Positions 1-8,566 of a stretch of DNA of 64,000 bases are shown piece by piece. Under the pieces are notes generated by a model. It did no database searches. It worked only from the letters and a program-made list of their open reading frames with translations, and had not been told where the DNA came from. The stretch comes from PRDV01 sp963710865 (GTDB taxonomy: Bacteria; Babelota; Babeliae; Babelales; Babelaceae), in the NCBI GenBank assembly GCA_963710865.1, contig CAVQBR010000001.1:1-64000 (forward strand), read 5' to 3'. The number at the start of each line of letters is the position of its first letter. The stretch's first letter is position 1. Made by a program: the position numbers and the translations under genes.

Positions 1-626
1 CTTTAATTCATCATCTGTATACGAGGTCACTGCGATCAGCTCATCCTCTTCCTCACACGTGATCCCATTCTCAATCAAGTTTATAAGAGCAAAAGGCATC
101 AGCTTGCTGTATATCTTCATAAAATACATATCGAGTGGAAAGGTAAATCACCGTTGTATCATCAATACGAGCTGAACCGAAGTATCGGGTCAGTACTAGT
201 ACAATCGGGAACAAATACATCGATAAGGAGACTACCACCCTCAAGCATATGTGCTGCGATGGTTCTCAGAGCCTGGAGTGCCGCGGCTCGATCAACAATG
301 AGTTGGAATGATCCTACAGCTATCGTTACAACCCCATAGCGTTGTATAAGACTCAGATTTTCAAGTGATTGCTCATACAACCGCGGGTTCAGTGAGAGGG
401 CTGCACAACGTTCTCGACACCGCTCAAGCATGATAGGAGAATTATCAACACCTTCAACGTTATAGCCGCGCTGAAGCAGTGGGATCAGCAATCGACCTGA
501 ACCCGACATTGCCTCAAGTACGGCTATTTCCTGGCTCATAAATGAAGCATAAAAGGCAACTTCCTTTTCAGGTGCATACTGCTTGGTTGCATCGTAAAAG
601 AGACTACATAGTTTGCCATAAGCCAT
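1..626 (-). pseudogene. Class I SAM-dependent methyltransferase, frameshifted, runs off left edge
   Basis: The start is the ATG at 626, preceded by an AGAGGG-type ribosome site; a longer open frame to 704 has no such site. The N-terminal part has methyltransferase motif I (LEAMSGSGRL) followed by a VDNSP segment that would bind S-adenosylmethionine. The frame stops at 162 after RFSSY. Skipping one base near 164 restores a frame that continues DDTTVIYLSTRYVFYED. A second shift near 76 restores LIENGITCEEEDEL and SYTDDELK, which matches how such methyltransferases end. So the gene looks whole but carries two single-base insertions and continues beyond the window. These could be real decay or assembly errors. 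The substrate cannot be inferred. Confidence 0.7.
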
Positions 627-685
627 AGAGTTCCCTCTTATTAAATATCTTTCTAGTGTACCTGAAATTGAAGGGTAATAACAGG

Positions 686-714
686 AAAAAAGGCCAACCT
701 CCACAGGCTGGCCT
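686..714 (-). terminator. Intrinsic terminator of the J-like gene at 740-2914
   Basis: Stem AGGCCA/TGGCCT plus an inner CCT/AGG with one mismatch and a CCAC loop. On the minus strand it is followed by six T (686-691 read in reverse). It lies about 25 bases past the stop at 740. Confidence 0.7.
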
Positions 715-739
715 CAACAATCAATTTAGGGAAACACTC

Positions 740-2914
740 TTATTCTGCTGGCTTTTCACCATCATCAGCCTCATCTTCCTCTTCTTTTTCTTCCTTCGGC
801 GCAGGAGCCTTAGGAGCCTTAACTGGGCCACCGGGGACTGGTCCGAGACCAAATGCTCGATTTATGTTGTCAAAGTAGGCATGCATCTGAATAATCGTAT
901 CACGCCATTTTCCAAGATTTACCGATTCTTCCGAAGGCTCAGGTATCGGGGCCGGTTTTCCACTTTCTTTCGCTGGCTTAGCCCACACGTCGGGAAGCGG
1001 AGTATTCAGATTATATAACTGTGCCTTGGTCTTATGAAGAGGGCGCATTCTGGCAGTATGCCGTCCTACTGCAGTAAAGAGCAAGAAGAGCTCATTATAC
1101 CATTCCATAATTTTATAGCCATATGGATTGAATACATGCTCTTGCCATTCTTTCTTTAAATTCTCATCATCGATTTTCTTATTCGGTCCTGGTGCTAACT
1201 TCTTCAGCTCCTGAGTAAGTGGCTCAAATGCATACCCCTGGAGAAGTATTTCAAGCTTCTGAATATCTTCACTTGGTGCCGTCGCAGCACTGCGAGAAAC
1301 AGTCGTTAACTCTGCATCAGCTGCCTTAATAGCTGCTTTGAGAGTAGGGAAGGTTTCTTCTTCAGTTTTACTACGAACGGGGACTGCACCCTTCTTATCT
1401 AACTCATCGCCATGCTTGAGGATTTTTTCTATCTCAGCGATCAAAGAATATTTCTCGATATCCTTCTTTTCTATGCCGCGAGTTTTTTCCTTACCCTTAC
1501 CTTTCTTTTCTTTTCCGCTTTCCTCTTTACCTTTCTCCTCTTTCTTTCCACCTTCTTTCTTGCCACCTTCTTTTTTACCCTCTTCTTTCTTTCCACCAGC
1601 AGCAGCTGTTGGTGGAGTAGGAGGCGGAGGTGGCATCATACCATTCAATCCACCAGGCCTTCCTGGGTAGATAGGGCGTTGGTAGCTCTCTTGAGCCATC
1701 TTTCTATAAAACTCTTCATAAGGAGCTTCAGGCATTTGAAAGCGCGGAGGCAATTGTGATACTCGCGTAACCTGCTTCGAGCGCTCATAAGCAACTCGTT
1801 CCTTTTCAAGTTGCGCACGCGCAAGAGCCGCTTCCTGAGGCTTATACCGCTCAAGAAGCCGTTGAGCATCTCGGATAATGGATTGAGGATAAAAGCCTGA
1901 GAGTACTCGGTAGAGGCTATCGAAGGCTCTTAATGAATTCTGATCAAGTCGACTTTCAAGTGCACCTTTTTCTTGTAAGCGAGCATCGATTTTCTGTCTT
2001 TTTTGAGGATTTTTCAGTTCCTTATAAGCATCTTCAATGATCATAAAGGTAGTACCTGCCTCTTTTACTCGTTTCTTGATTGTTTTTGCATCTGCACCTT
2101 GATCTTTAAGGTGTTGTTCAATGGCCTTTGGTGAAAGCGCCTTTTTTGCTTTTTCATAAGCAGCGGTAATCTCCTCATTAGTTGCATCAGCAGAAACGTC
2201 AAGCACTTCATACGGATTATCTTCCGCAAATGATGCTTTTCTCCTTCCTACAATTGAGGGCTCGTAAGTGGCCAATGCTGCATGGAGGTTTTTGAGACTG
2301 TCATGGAATGGCATAAACTCTCGGCTGGATAAAAGCACAATAAGATCTGGGGACTTAAGAATGTGCAAGTAATAAGCAAGTTCATATAACTGAGGTTTTA
2401 CCGATTCTAGTTTACGACTGATCGACTCGTGAGTCATTCCTTTTTGATGCAGCGAAGCTAAGTGTTTAATGATATCATTAAGCATGGTCAACGTATCAAC
2501 AGGACTCGATACAGGAACAACTTTCGGTTGTTCAAATACTGGTTCTTCTACCTTACGTGTAGGAGCAAATGGAGGAGGAGTTGGCCGCGCCGTCTCTTTT
2601 GGAACAGCACCTTCTGCTTCCATAAATTTAACAAGGTCATCAAAGTTAGAGGGATCAAGATTCTTTTTCTTCATTTCAGCTTCTGTCTTTTTACCCAATT
2701 CTTCAAGCTCTTGCTTCTCAGCAGGACTCAAATTATTAAGTGCATCAAAAAATTGCCGCAATTCGGCAGTCTCACTTTCACTGAGGTTCAGCTTTTTGAT
2801 TTCTTCATCCGACAGAGCAAAACTCGCTCCTTTCTCATCACCAAGTATTGTCGCTACGGGGACTAAAAGAAGAAGGCTTAATACAATTTTCGTCATACTT
2901 TTTATAAACTTCAT
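740..2914 (-). CDS. Exported J-domain-like protein lacking HPD, long charged linker
   Basis: The start at 2914 has an AAAGG site 8 bases upstream; the frame opens earlier but has no better signal. The 724-residue product begins with a signal peptide (MKFIKSMTK plus a hydrophobic run, likely cut near residue 25). An acidic helical region and a proline-rich stretch (about 110-135) follow. A J-like region spans about 232-312: NPYEVLDV, AAYEKAKKAL, EDAYKELKNP. Where a J domain has the Hsp70-stimulating HPD, this has LSPK (260-263), so classic co-chaperone activity is unlikely. A proline/glycine run and a Lys/Glu/Gly-rich low-complexity linker precede a helical C-terminus with an acidic tail. It is a tandem paralogue of the gene at 2998-4878. 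The role is unknown; export suggests an envelope or host-directed job. Confidence 0.85.
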   Translation of the reverse strand: MKFIKSMTKIVLSLLLLVPVATILGDEKGASFALSDEEIKKLNLSESETAELRQFFDALNNLSPAEKQELEELGKKTEAEMKKKNLDPSNFDDLVKFMEAEGAVPKETARPTPPPFAPTRKVEEPVFEQPKVVPVSSPVDTLTMLNDIIKHLASLHQKGMTHESISRKLESVKPQLYELAYYLHILKSPDLIVLLSSREFMPFHDSLKNLHAALATYEPSIVGRRKASFAEDNPYEVLDVSADATNEEITAAYEKAKKALSPKAIEQHLKDQGADAKTIKKRVKEAGTTFMIIEDAYKELKNPQKRQKIDARLQEKGALESRLDQNSLRAFDSLYRVLSGFYPQSIIRDAQRLLERYKPQEAALARAQLEKERVAYERSKQVTRVSQLPPRFQMPEAPYEEFYRKMAQESYQRPIYPGRPGGLNGMMPPPPPTPPTAAAGGKKEEGKKEGGKKEGGKKEEKGKEESGKEKKGKGKEKTRGIEKKDIEKYSLIAEIEKILKHGDELDKKGAVPVRSKTEEETFPTLKAAIKAADAELTTVSRSAATAPSEDIQKLEILLQGYAFEPLTQELKKLAPGPNKKIDDENLKKEWQEHVFNPYGYKIMEWYNELFLLFTAVGRHTARMRPLHKTKAQLYNLNTPLPDVWAKPAKESGKPAPIPEPSEESVNLGKWRDTIIQMHAYFDNINRAFGLGPVPGGPVKAPKAPAPKEEKEEEDEADDGEKPAE

Positions 2915-2997
2915 ACAAATACCTTTCAATGTGTCTAATTTTAGTGTAAAAAAAGACGCACTCAATGTCAATAGGTACACCTTTTTCTCAATGAATC

Positions 2998-4878
2998 TTA
3001 ACACTTAACTGGCCCTTTGGAAGTAGGCGGAAGGCCAAAGGCTCTATTAATATTTTCAAAGTAAGCTTCCATTTCTATGATCCTATCACGCCATGAACCC
3101 AGGTCTATGATGCGTTTCGGATACTTTTTGCCAGGCTTCGGTGCCCATGGATCAATAAGTGGAGTATTAAGCTTATAGAAAGATTCCTTTGACTTTGCGA
3201 GAGTCTTGACAGGCCAATTATAGACATGTCGACCTTTTGCGCTCAACAGAGCAAAGAGCTGCTCGTACCATTGTTTTATTCTATAGCCGTACGGACACCA
3301 AACCTTTTTCTGCCATTCTTTTTTCAGATCCGTGTTATCGATTTTTTTATTGCGCCCGGGAGCTAATTTATTCAGCTTCCCAGCCAGTACGTCGAACTGA
3401 TACTGCTTTAAAAGCTTATCCAGATCGCGCGCCTCTTTACTAGGGCGGAGCTTGCCACGAAAGGTTGTTGTTAACTCTCTATCTACGCTAGCAACCGTTC
3501 CTTTGAGAGTAGGAGTGCCAGTTCGTGTGGCTGCAGCCGCATTCTTCTCTAAATTATCGTCCTTCTTCAGAATATCTGCTATTTCAGCAATGAGAGAATA
3601 CTTTTCAAGATCCTTCCTTTCAATTGTTTCTTCTTTTTCCTCTTTTTCTTCTTCTTTCTCTTGTTCTTTTTCTTCTTTGGCTTCCTTCTTAGCTTCCTTT
3701 TTCTCTTCAGCTTCGGCACCTCGTGGAACTGAAGGCTGAGGTGGCACTTGAACTACATAAGCACTCGGACTTACTGGGTAAACGGGGCGTTGGGAGCTCT
3801 CTTGGGCCATCTTTCTATAAAAGGCTTCATAAGGAGATTCAGGTATGACAAAACGCTGAGGCAATTGAGATACTTGAGTAACCTGTTTCGAGCGTTCATA
3901 AGCTTTTCGTTCCTTTTCAAGCTGTGCACGCGCCAGTGCTGCTTCTTGTGGCTTATACCGTTCAAGGAGCTTCTGAGCATCTCGAACAATGGCCTGGGGA
4001 TCTGAGCCAGAAAGTACTCGATAGAGATTCTCAAAAGCTTTGACCGAGCCCTGATCTCGACTCGCTTCTTCTTCCTGTAAACGAGCATCGAGTTTCTTCT
4101 TTTTTTTGGGATCTTTGAGAACCTGGTAAGCTTCTTCAACAATCATGAAGGTCGTAGTAGCTTCCTTGACTCTTTTTTTGATAGTCTTAGCATCTGCACC
4201 CTGATCTTTAAGCTTCTGTTCAACGATCTTTGGAGACAGTGCCTTTTTAGCCCGTTCATAGGCAGCAGTTATAGCATGAGCAGTCGCATCCGAACGAATG
4301 TCGAGTATTTCATACGGGTTATTTTCTGCAAATGCAGCTCTTCGTTTTCCTACAGTTAATGGTTCATAGGTAACCAAAGCCGCCTGGAGATGTTTGAGCT
4401 TTTCATACAAAGGCATAAACTCTTGGGTAGAAAGGAGCAGACTAAGATTGGGTGCCTTAAGTAGATGCACGTAATACACAAGCTCATATAAGTGTGGATT
4501 AATAGATTCTAAACCGCTTATCTTTTTTAAATGCAACGAAGCTATATGTCGTATGATATCATTGAGCATCGATACAGTACCAAGAGGGCTTACTACTGGC
4601 ACGGCTTTAGGCTCTTCCTCTTTGACCGGCCTTTCAGGCTCTATTGCGATAAGCTCCTTCTGACGCAGATTCTTTTCTAGTTGCTCCTGGCTCTCAGCAG
4701 GACTCTGAATTTGAAGCGCATCAAGAAATTGACGCAATTCTGCTTCCTCACTTAAGTTTAGCTTCTTAATTTCATCCTCAGCAAGACGTCCATTCTCATC
4801 ACCAAGCGCCAATACGAACAGAGGCACTAAAAGAATCATCCCGAAAACAATTTTTGCCACATGCTTTATAAACTTCAT
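2998..4878 (-). CDS. Exported J-domain-like protein lacking HPD (tandem paralogue)
   Basis: The ATG at 4878 follows an AAAGGA site and gives 626 residues. The same architecture as the downstream neighbour is seen: signal peptide (1-25), a short acidic region, a conserved helical block (LNDIIRHIASLH near 105), and a J-like segment at about 187-266 (NPYEILDI, AAYERAKKAL, EEAYQVLKDP). It also has LSPK (214-217) in place of HPD. A Lys/Glu-rich linker comes next, then a C-terminal domain sharing SLIAEI, LAPGRNKKID and INRAFGLPP with the paralogue. About 80 bases separate the two genes and no terminator was seen between them, so they may be co-transcribed. It lacks the paralogue's proline-rich stretch and acidic C-terminal tail. 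No enzymatic motif was recognised. Confidence 0.85.
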   Translation of the reverse strand: MKFIKHVAKIVFGMILLVPLFVLALGDENGRLAEDEIKKLNLSEEAELRQFLDALQIQSPAESQEQLEKNLRQKELIAIEPERPVKEEEPKAVPVVSPLGTVSMLNDIIRHIASLHLKKISGLESINPHLYELVYYVHLLKAPNLSLLLSTQEFMPLYEKLKHLQAALVTYEPLTVGKRRAAFAENNPYEILDIRSDATAHAITAAYERAKKALSPKIVEQKLKDQGADAKTIKKRVKEATTTFMIVEEAYQVLKDPKKKKKLDARLQEEEASRDQGSVKAFENLYRVLSGSDPQAIVRDAQKLLERYKPQEAALARAQLEKERKAYERSKQVTQVSQLPQRFVIPESPYEAFYRKMAQESSQRPVYPVSPSAYVVQVPPQPSVPRGAEAEEKKEAKKEAKEEKEQEKEEEKEEKEETIERKDLEKYSLIAEIADILKKDDNLEKNAAAATRTGTPTLKGTVASVDRELTTTFRGKLRPSKEARDLDKLLKQYQFDVLAGKLNKLAPGRNKKIDNTDLKKEWQKKVWCPYGYRIKQWYEQLFALLSAKGRHVYNWPVKTLAKSKESFYKLNTPLIDPWAPKPGKKYPKRIIDLGSWRDRIIEMEAYFENINRAFGLPPTSKGPVKC

Positions 4879-5160
4879 GTCGATCCTTTCTATCTGTATA
4901 ATTTCAGTGTAAAAAAAAGCTGAGACCAAAGTCAATGGCTGCTTTTTCTTTCTGATTACACGGAAGGAAGATAGTCTGCCTGCGTGAGCAAGCTCAGGTA
5001 ACGAAAAACTCTCCCTTCACATCTGGGTAGTTTGACAAATTGCGCCGACATTACACTCAATCAAAATCTTCGCGGCACTGAGCTTACCCAAAAAATCAGC
5101 GTAGTTGGGGAGAATGGACCATATGCAGACTAAGGCTTTGCTTCAAGCCTCTAACACTCT

Positions 5161-6132
5161 TCAGCTCTTCATGTATTTTGTCTGAAGTGAACGTACTTTC
5201 CATCGTAGCCCTGGTAGAGCAGATAGTACCTCGGTCATCGCAGGGTCATCCGTTAGCAGGGATGCATTGATAATGAAATCTTCATGAAGCAAGCGAAGAA
5301 ACTCCTCTTCACTTTCCGTAAGAGGAAAAAGCAGTTGGGTAATTCCTGATCTACATTCAGCAATCAGTTGTTCTGCTGCATCTGACCAATTGCGGCGAAT
5401 CGGGTGATCTTTTCTGAGTAGTGGCACGAGGCGACTTTTAACTTCCTGCGGATCGGCCGTTATGCTATTGACAGTTACACTTCGCCAATCCTCTGAGCTC
5501 ATAGCTCCATAAATAATACATGCGAGACGTAATTCTTTTTTTTCCATGCCAAAATTCGTACAGAACTGGTGCATATCGAAGAAATCTCTGGCAACGGAAC
5601 GCGAAAACAATGCAGCCATTTTTCCAGCAAATAGTTCGTAAAAGTGCATTAATAATATTGACTGAACTGATTTGCCTCCCACAGAAACAGAATTTGATTT
5701 CTGTGTTTGCCACAAGGGAATACGTGCAAGAAAGTTCAAATCAACTTCTAGGTTACCTAGGCCGCCCAGCACGCTGATATATTTCAAGCGCCATTTACCC
5801 CCTGCATGACTATGGGGTATTCTCAATACTTTTAAGCCACAACTTAAAAAGATAAGTTCTAACGCTGCCTCAACGATAGGCCGCTCTGAAAGCATGACAT
5901 CTCTATGCGGGCTTCCAATATAATTAAGATCAATATCAACAGAAAGTCGCGGTAACTGAAATAGAAAAAGATTAATTGCAGTTCCTCCCTTGAGAGCTAA
6001 ACGATTTTCAAGGTAGGGGTTTCTATTGACTGCGTCGAGCAGAATAAGAAGATGCCAAACTTTTTCCAGTAACTCAGGATCAAAGCCTGTCTCGCGTGCA
6101 GCTTCTATCAATTCTTCTTTAGAAAATACCAT
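5161..6132 (-). CDS. abiEii: AbiEii-type nucleotidyltransferase toxin
   Basis: 323 residues; ATG at 6132 with AAGGAG upstream. The nucleotidyltransferase signature is clear: KGGTAINL (48-55) and SVDIDL (64-69), with further conserved LEVDLNF and FAGKMAALFSR typical of the AbiEii/MenT family. Such toxins transfer nucleotides to RNA acceptors (tRNA 3' ends for the MenT members) and cause growth arrest. It overlaps the upstream antitoxin gene by 14 bases, the usual AbiE arrangement with the antitoxin first, so the two are translationally coupled. The catalytic motifs look intact, so the toxin should be functional. In Dependentiae-like genomes such modules may act as phage defence or as addiction modules; this locus does not say which. 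Confidence 0.88.
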   Translation of the reverse strand: MVFSKEELIEAARETGFDPELLEKVWHLLILLDAVNRNPYLENRLALKGGTAINLFLFQLPRLSVDIDLNYIGSPHRDVMLSERPIVEAALELIFLSCGLKVLRIPHSHAGGKWRLKYISVLGGLGNLEVDLNFLARIPLWQTQKSNSVSVGGKSVQSILLMHFYELFAGKMAALFSRSVARDFFDMHQFCTNFGMEKKELRLACIIYGAMSSEDWRSVTVNSITADPQEVKSRLVPLLRKDHPIRRNWSDAAEQLIAECRSGITQLLFPLTESEEEFLRLLHEDFIINASLLTDDPAMTEVLSALPGLRWKVRSLQTKYMKS

Positions 6133-6955
6133 GTGGCTCCTTCCAATTTTGGTTTATTAATATTTCGGGCACAATGAGATTCCATTCAGGTACAAACTTT
6201 TGTAATCGCGAGGCTTGCCTATAAAAATACTGCTTCGTTTTCGGCCTCAATTCTCGCAACGTATTCAATTGCTCATACGTTACCATAAATTGTTCTTTAT
6301 GCAAGTCGAGGAAGAATCCAACCTTCGCAGCAACAGAGCCTTTTGCTAACAATCTTGTATACGCAATAACTTCAGCGATATTTAAATATTCTATACCTTC
6401 CAGCGAGCGCCAGGTTTCTTCCAATGACAAACCAAAAGCAGGTCGATCGAGAACATCTACAAGTGTTCGCTCCAGCGATGTAACTCGAAGAGGTATGCCT
6501 GCCCGGTTGATAGTTAAAACCGCAAACTCACCTTTTTTTTTCTTAAGCAGTTGAGCCGGTATATGAACTGCTTTGTATGTTATCCCTTGAAAAACAAAAT
6601 GCTCACGATAAGGACGGCTGGTCAGATAGTACACAATATTGCTATATGAATATGCTTTTCCGTGTAACGCAAGTGCAGTATAGTATGCAATTATAGCATC
6701 ATCTTTAAGCTTGCTTGCGACAAGATAGGGATCTACTGGATACGATGTTGCTGTGCCCTTGCCTTGAGCCTCAAACGGTATGGAGTAATACAAGCCCCGC
6801 CGAATTTTAATGATATGACCATGCTTTTCATGATAGTTTAACAAATTAGCGAGTGTTTGATGCGAAGCGATGTTTTTCTTTTTGGGCGACAAAAAAGCAC
6901 GGAGCTCTTTTGTTGTGAAGATCCTGTGTGCATAAAAAAAGTCTTGCAAATACAT
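6119..6955 (-). CDS. abiEi: AbiEi-type antitoxin with winged helix-turn-helix
   Basis: 278 residues; the ATG at 6955 has a strong GGAGG site. The first ~80 residues form a winged-helix segment (TTKELRAFL, TLANLLNYHEKHG, IIKIRRGLYY). The next part is the AbiEi C-terminal region (ASKLKDDAIIAYYTALALHG, ITYKAVHIPAQ, TSLERTLVDVLDRP). In known type IV AbiE systems the antitoxin represses its own promoter by binding inverted repeats and counteracts the toxin without stable contact. An imperfect inverted repeat lies 15-70 bases upstream of this start, consistent with autoregulation. It forms a two-gene operon with abiEii. Confidence 0.88.
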   Translation of the reverse strand: MYLQDFFYAHRIFTTKELRAFLSPKKKNIASHQTLANLLNYHEKHGHIIKIRRGLYYSIPFEAQGKGTATSYPVDPYLVASKLKDDAIIAYYTALALHGKAYSYSNIVYYLTSRPYREHFVFQGITYKAVHIPAQLLKKKKGEFAVLTINRAGIPLRVTSLERTLVDVLDRPAFGLSLEETWRSLEGIEYLNIAEVIAYTRLLAKGSVAAKVGFFLDLHKEQFMVTYEQLNTLRELRPKTKQYFYRQASRLQKFVPEWNLIVPEILINQNWKEPHGIF

Positions 6956-6969
6956 ATGCTACCTCCAAG

Positions 6970-7026
6970 TTGTTGATTTTTCGTTTAATTAATAGCAAAA
7001 CTGGTAATTATCAGAAAAACTATCAA
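6970..7026. promoter_or_regulatory. Candidate AbiEi operator (imperfect inverted repeat)
   Basis: Arms at 6970-6982 (TTGTTGATTTTTC) and 7014-7026 (GAAAAACTATCAA) match in 10 of 13 positions as reverse complements, separated by 31 A/T-rich bases just upstream of abiEi. AbiEi proteins are known to bind spaced inverted repeats in their promoters. Binding here is inferred. Confidence 0.45.
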
Positions 7027-7332
7027 TTAAAATAAAAAATGTCAAGAAAATAAATGCCGTCAAAATCACTCATTATTCGATCTTTCCAAATGTAGCTGCT
7101 TGTAAAACCGCGCTCCAGAGATAACTATACTCAGCCCAACAAAACAATCTGTTGGAAGTCGATGCCCCTTAACTTGCGCTTTACTGCGCGGTTTTAATCT
7201 GTTCATAGGAAATTCTAAACCAATCCATATCTTTTCTTTGAAGGATCCTAGGAACTATTTCATTGTAAAAAGCTTGTGACCAAAAATCCCTCAAAGGCAG
7301 TCTTGAGTTGAGGCTTTTTCGCATAACTACTA

Positions 7333-7540
7333 TTTCTACTATTAATTACACGAAAAAGCATCAACTATCATGAGAAAAGGTTTCAAGTTGCGGCATCACA
7401 GCTTCTCGATCTGCCAGAAGGATTGTTTAATGGAGGGTGATGACCTCAAAATCATTTGATTAGGAGAATGAATAACATTATTCAACTAGAACAAATTTCA
7501 CATCCATGAGGCTGGACTCCGGCAGGCCTGACAACTTCAT
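7333..7540. repeat. Diverged repeat, copy 1
   Basis: Contains ACGAAAAAGCATCAACTATC, then CATGAGAAAAGGTTTCAAG, then TTTAATGG, and ~60 bases later CAACTAGAACAAATTTCACA...CCATGAG...GGCAGGCC. The order and spacing of these blocks match copy 3 at 8138-8340. Confidence 0.5.
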
Positions 7541-7940
7541 TTTCCCTCGCGCCCCTGAAATTGCTGCTATCGCAGCGATTCCAGTTGAATGGCATGACTG
7601 GTGTTACCTATCCAAATCAGTTGATGATTTCTGGATCAATTAACACTTTTGGTGTTAGTTAAAGCAAAAACTAGCAACTAAAAGTAACACTGCCAAGCTG
7701 ACAATTAAGCTTAATTTGCACGGCTTTTGCTACTACAAATTGCTTGATAAGAACAGAGGCAAGGGATAACTAACACTCAATCTCAATAGAAACCAGCAAC
7801 TGATCATTTTAATATGTAACATCTTAATTTGCGCTTTATTTTCTTGTTGGTTTAGCAATTGAGAAAGTCCAAGTCATACCTTTTTTGCTGAGCTATGAAA
7901 CTCCTGTGTGTGCAACCTAAATGTCTATTAAATATTCAGT

Positions 7941-8058
7941 TGATACTTTTTCTCTACTAATTCTATCGTTAGGTAAACGAAAAAGTCTCAACTATTATGA
8001 ATGGTGCTAGGTTGCTGCTCGCTGGCAGCTCAATACCCAGAAACTCCATTTAATGGGC
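7941..8058. repeat. Diverged repeat, copy 2 (left half only)
   Basis: Shares TCTACTA, AAACGAAAAAGTCTCAACTA, TTATGA and TTTAATGGGC with copies 1 and 3. The right half (AAATTTCACA block) is not seen. A further short piece of the left edge (TTTTGGTGTTAGTTAAAGC) is at 7645-7680. Confidence 0.5.
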
Positions 8059-8137
8059 ACACTCGCTAAATAATCATAGTATTGAAAAATAGTTGAATGC
8101 ACAAAAGTCTCTCGAGTAAAACCCTTACTAGGTTATA

Positions 8138-8340
8138 CTTTATCCTACTACTTTTGGTGTTAGTTGAACGAAAAAGTGTAAATTATTATGAGAAAGAGTG
8201 TCAAGCTACGGCCCATAGAGCCAGCTTCCCAACAAGCCAATTTAAGTGGTCCTGCTTGGCTTGCCATACAATCACCTCATTAAACCTACATAGCAACCAG
8301 AGTAAATTTCACAGCCATGAAACCCGAGCTCAGGCCTCTT
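8138..8340. repeat. Diverged repeat, copy 3
   Basis: CTACTACTTTTGGTGTTAG and GAACGAAAAAGTGTAAATTA, then TATGAGAAAGAGTGTCAAG, later AATTTAAGTGG, then CAACCAGAGTAAATTTCACA with CCATGAAA and CAGGCC. Same block order as copy 1, some 805 bases away. Confidence 0.5.
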
Positions 8341-8566
8341 ATCCTAGACCACTATATCTTTCTTAGCAGGCTCTCGTGCCACTGTGTAAACGCTCACAAA
8401 AGTAGTTAATCCGAGACATTAGATTCGTTGCCACTTTAAAGTAGTTACAACAATCTCATCGTATCATCACTTGTGACAACACAGAATTCTCTACGTGAAT
8501 TGACAAGCAACTTACACCACGTTAGATTGAATGAAAAACTTGTTTTTCTGCACTGAAAGGTTTCTC

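Larger units (their letters stand above)
7027..8566. other. Non-coding stretch with diverged repeats
   Basis: About 1.5 kb with no convincing gene. The only longer open frame (8097-8366, + strand) has no ribosome site and overlaps a repeat copy, so it was not called. The stretch is occupied by related copies of an element listed separately. It may be the remains of a duplicated and decayed gene. Confidence 0.6.

Noticed and set aside
8097..8366. 89-codon plus-strand open frame
   Set aside because: No ribosome site, lies inside a diverged repeat, no coding character.
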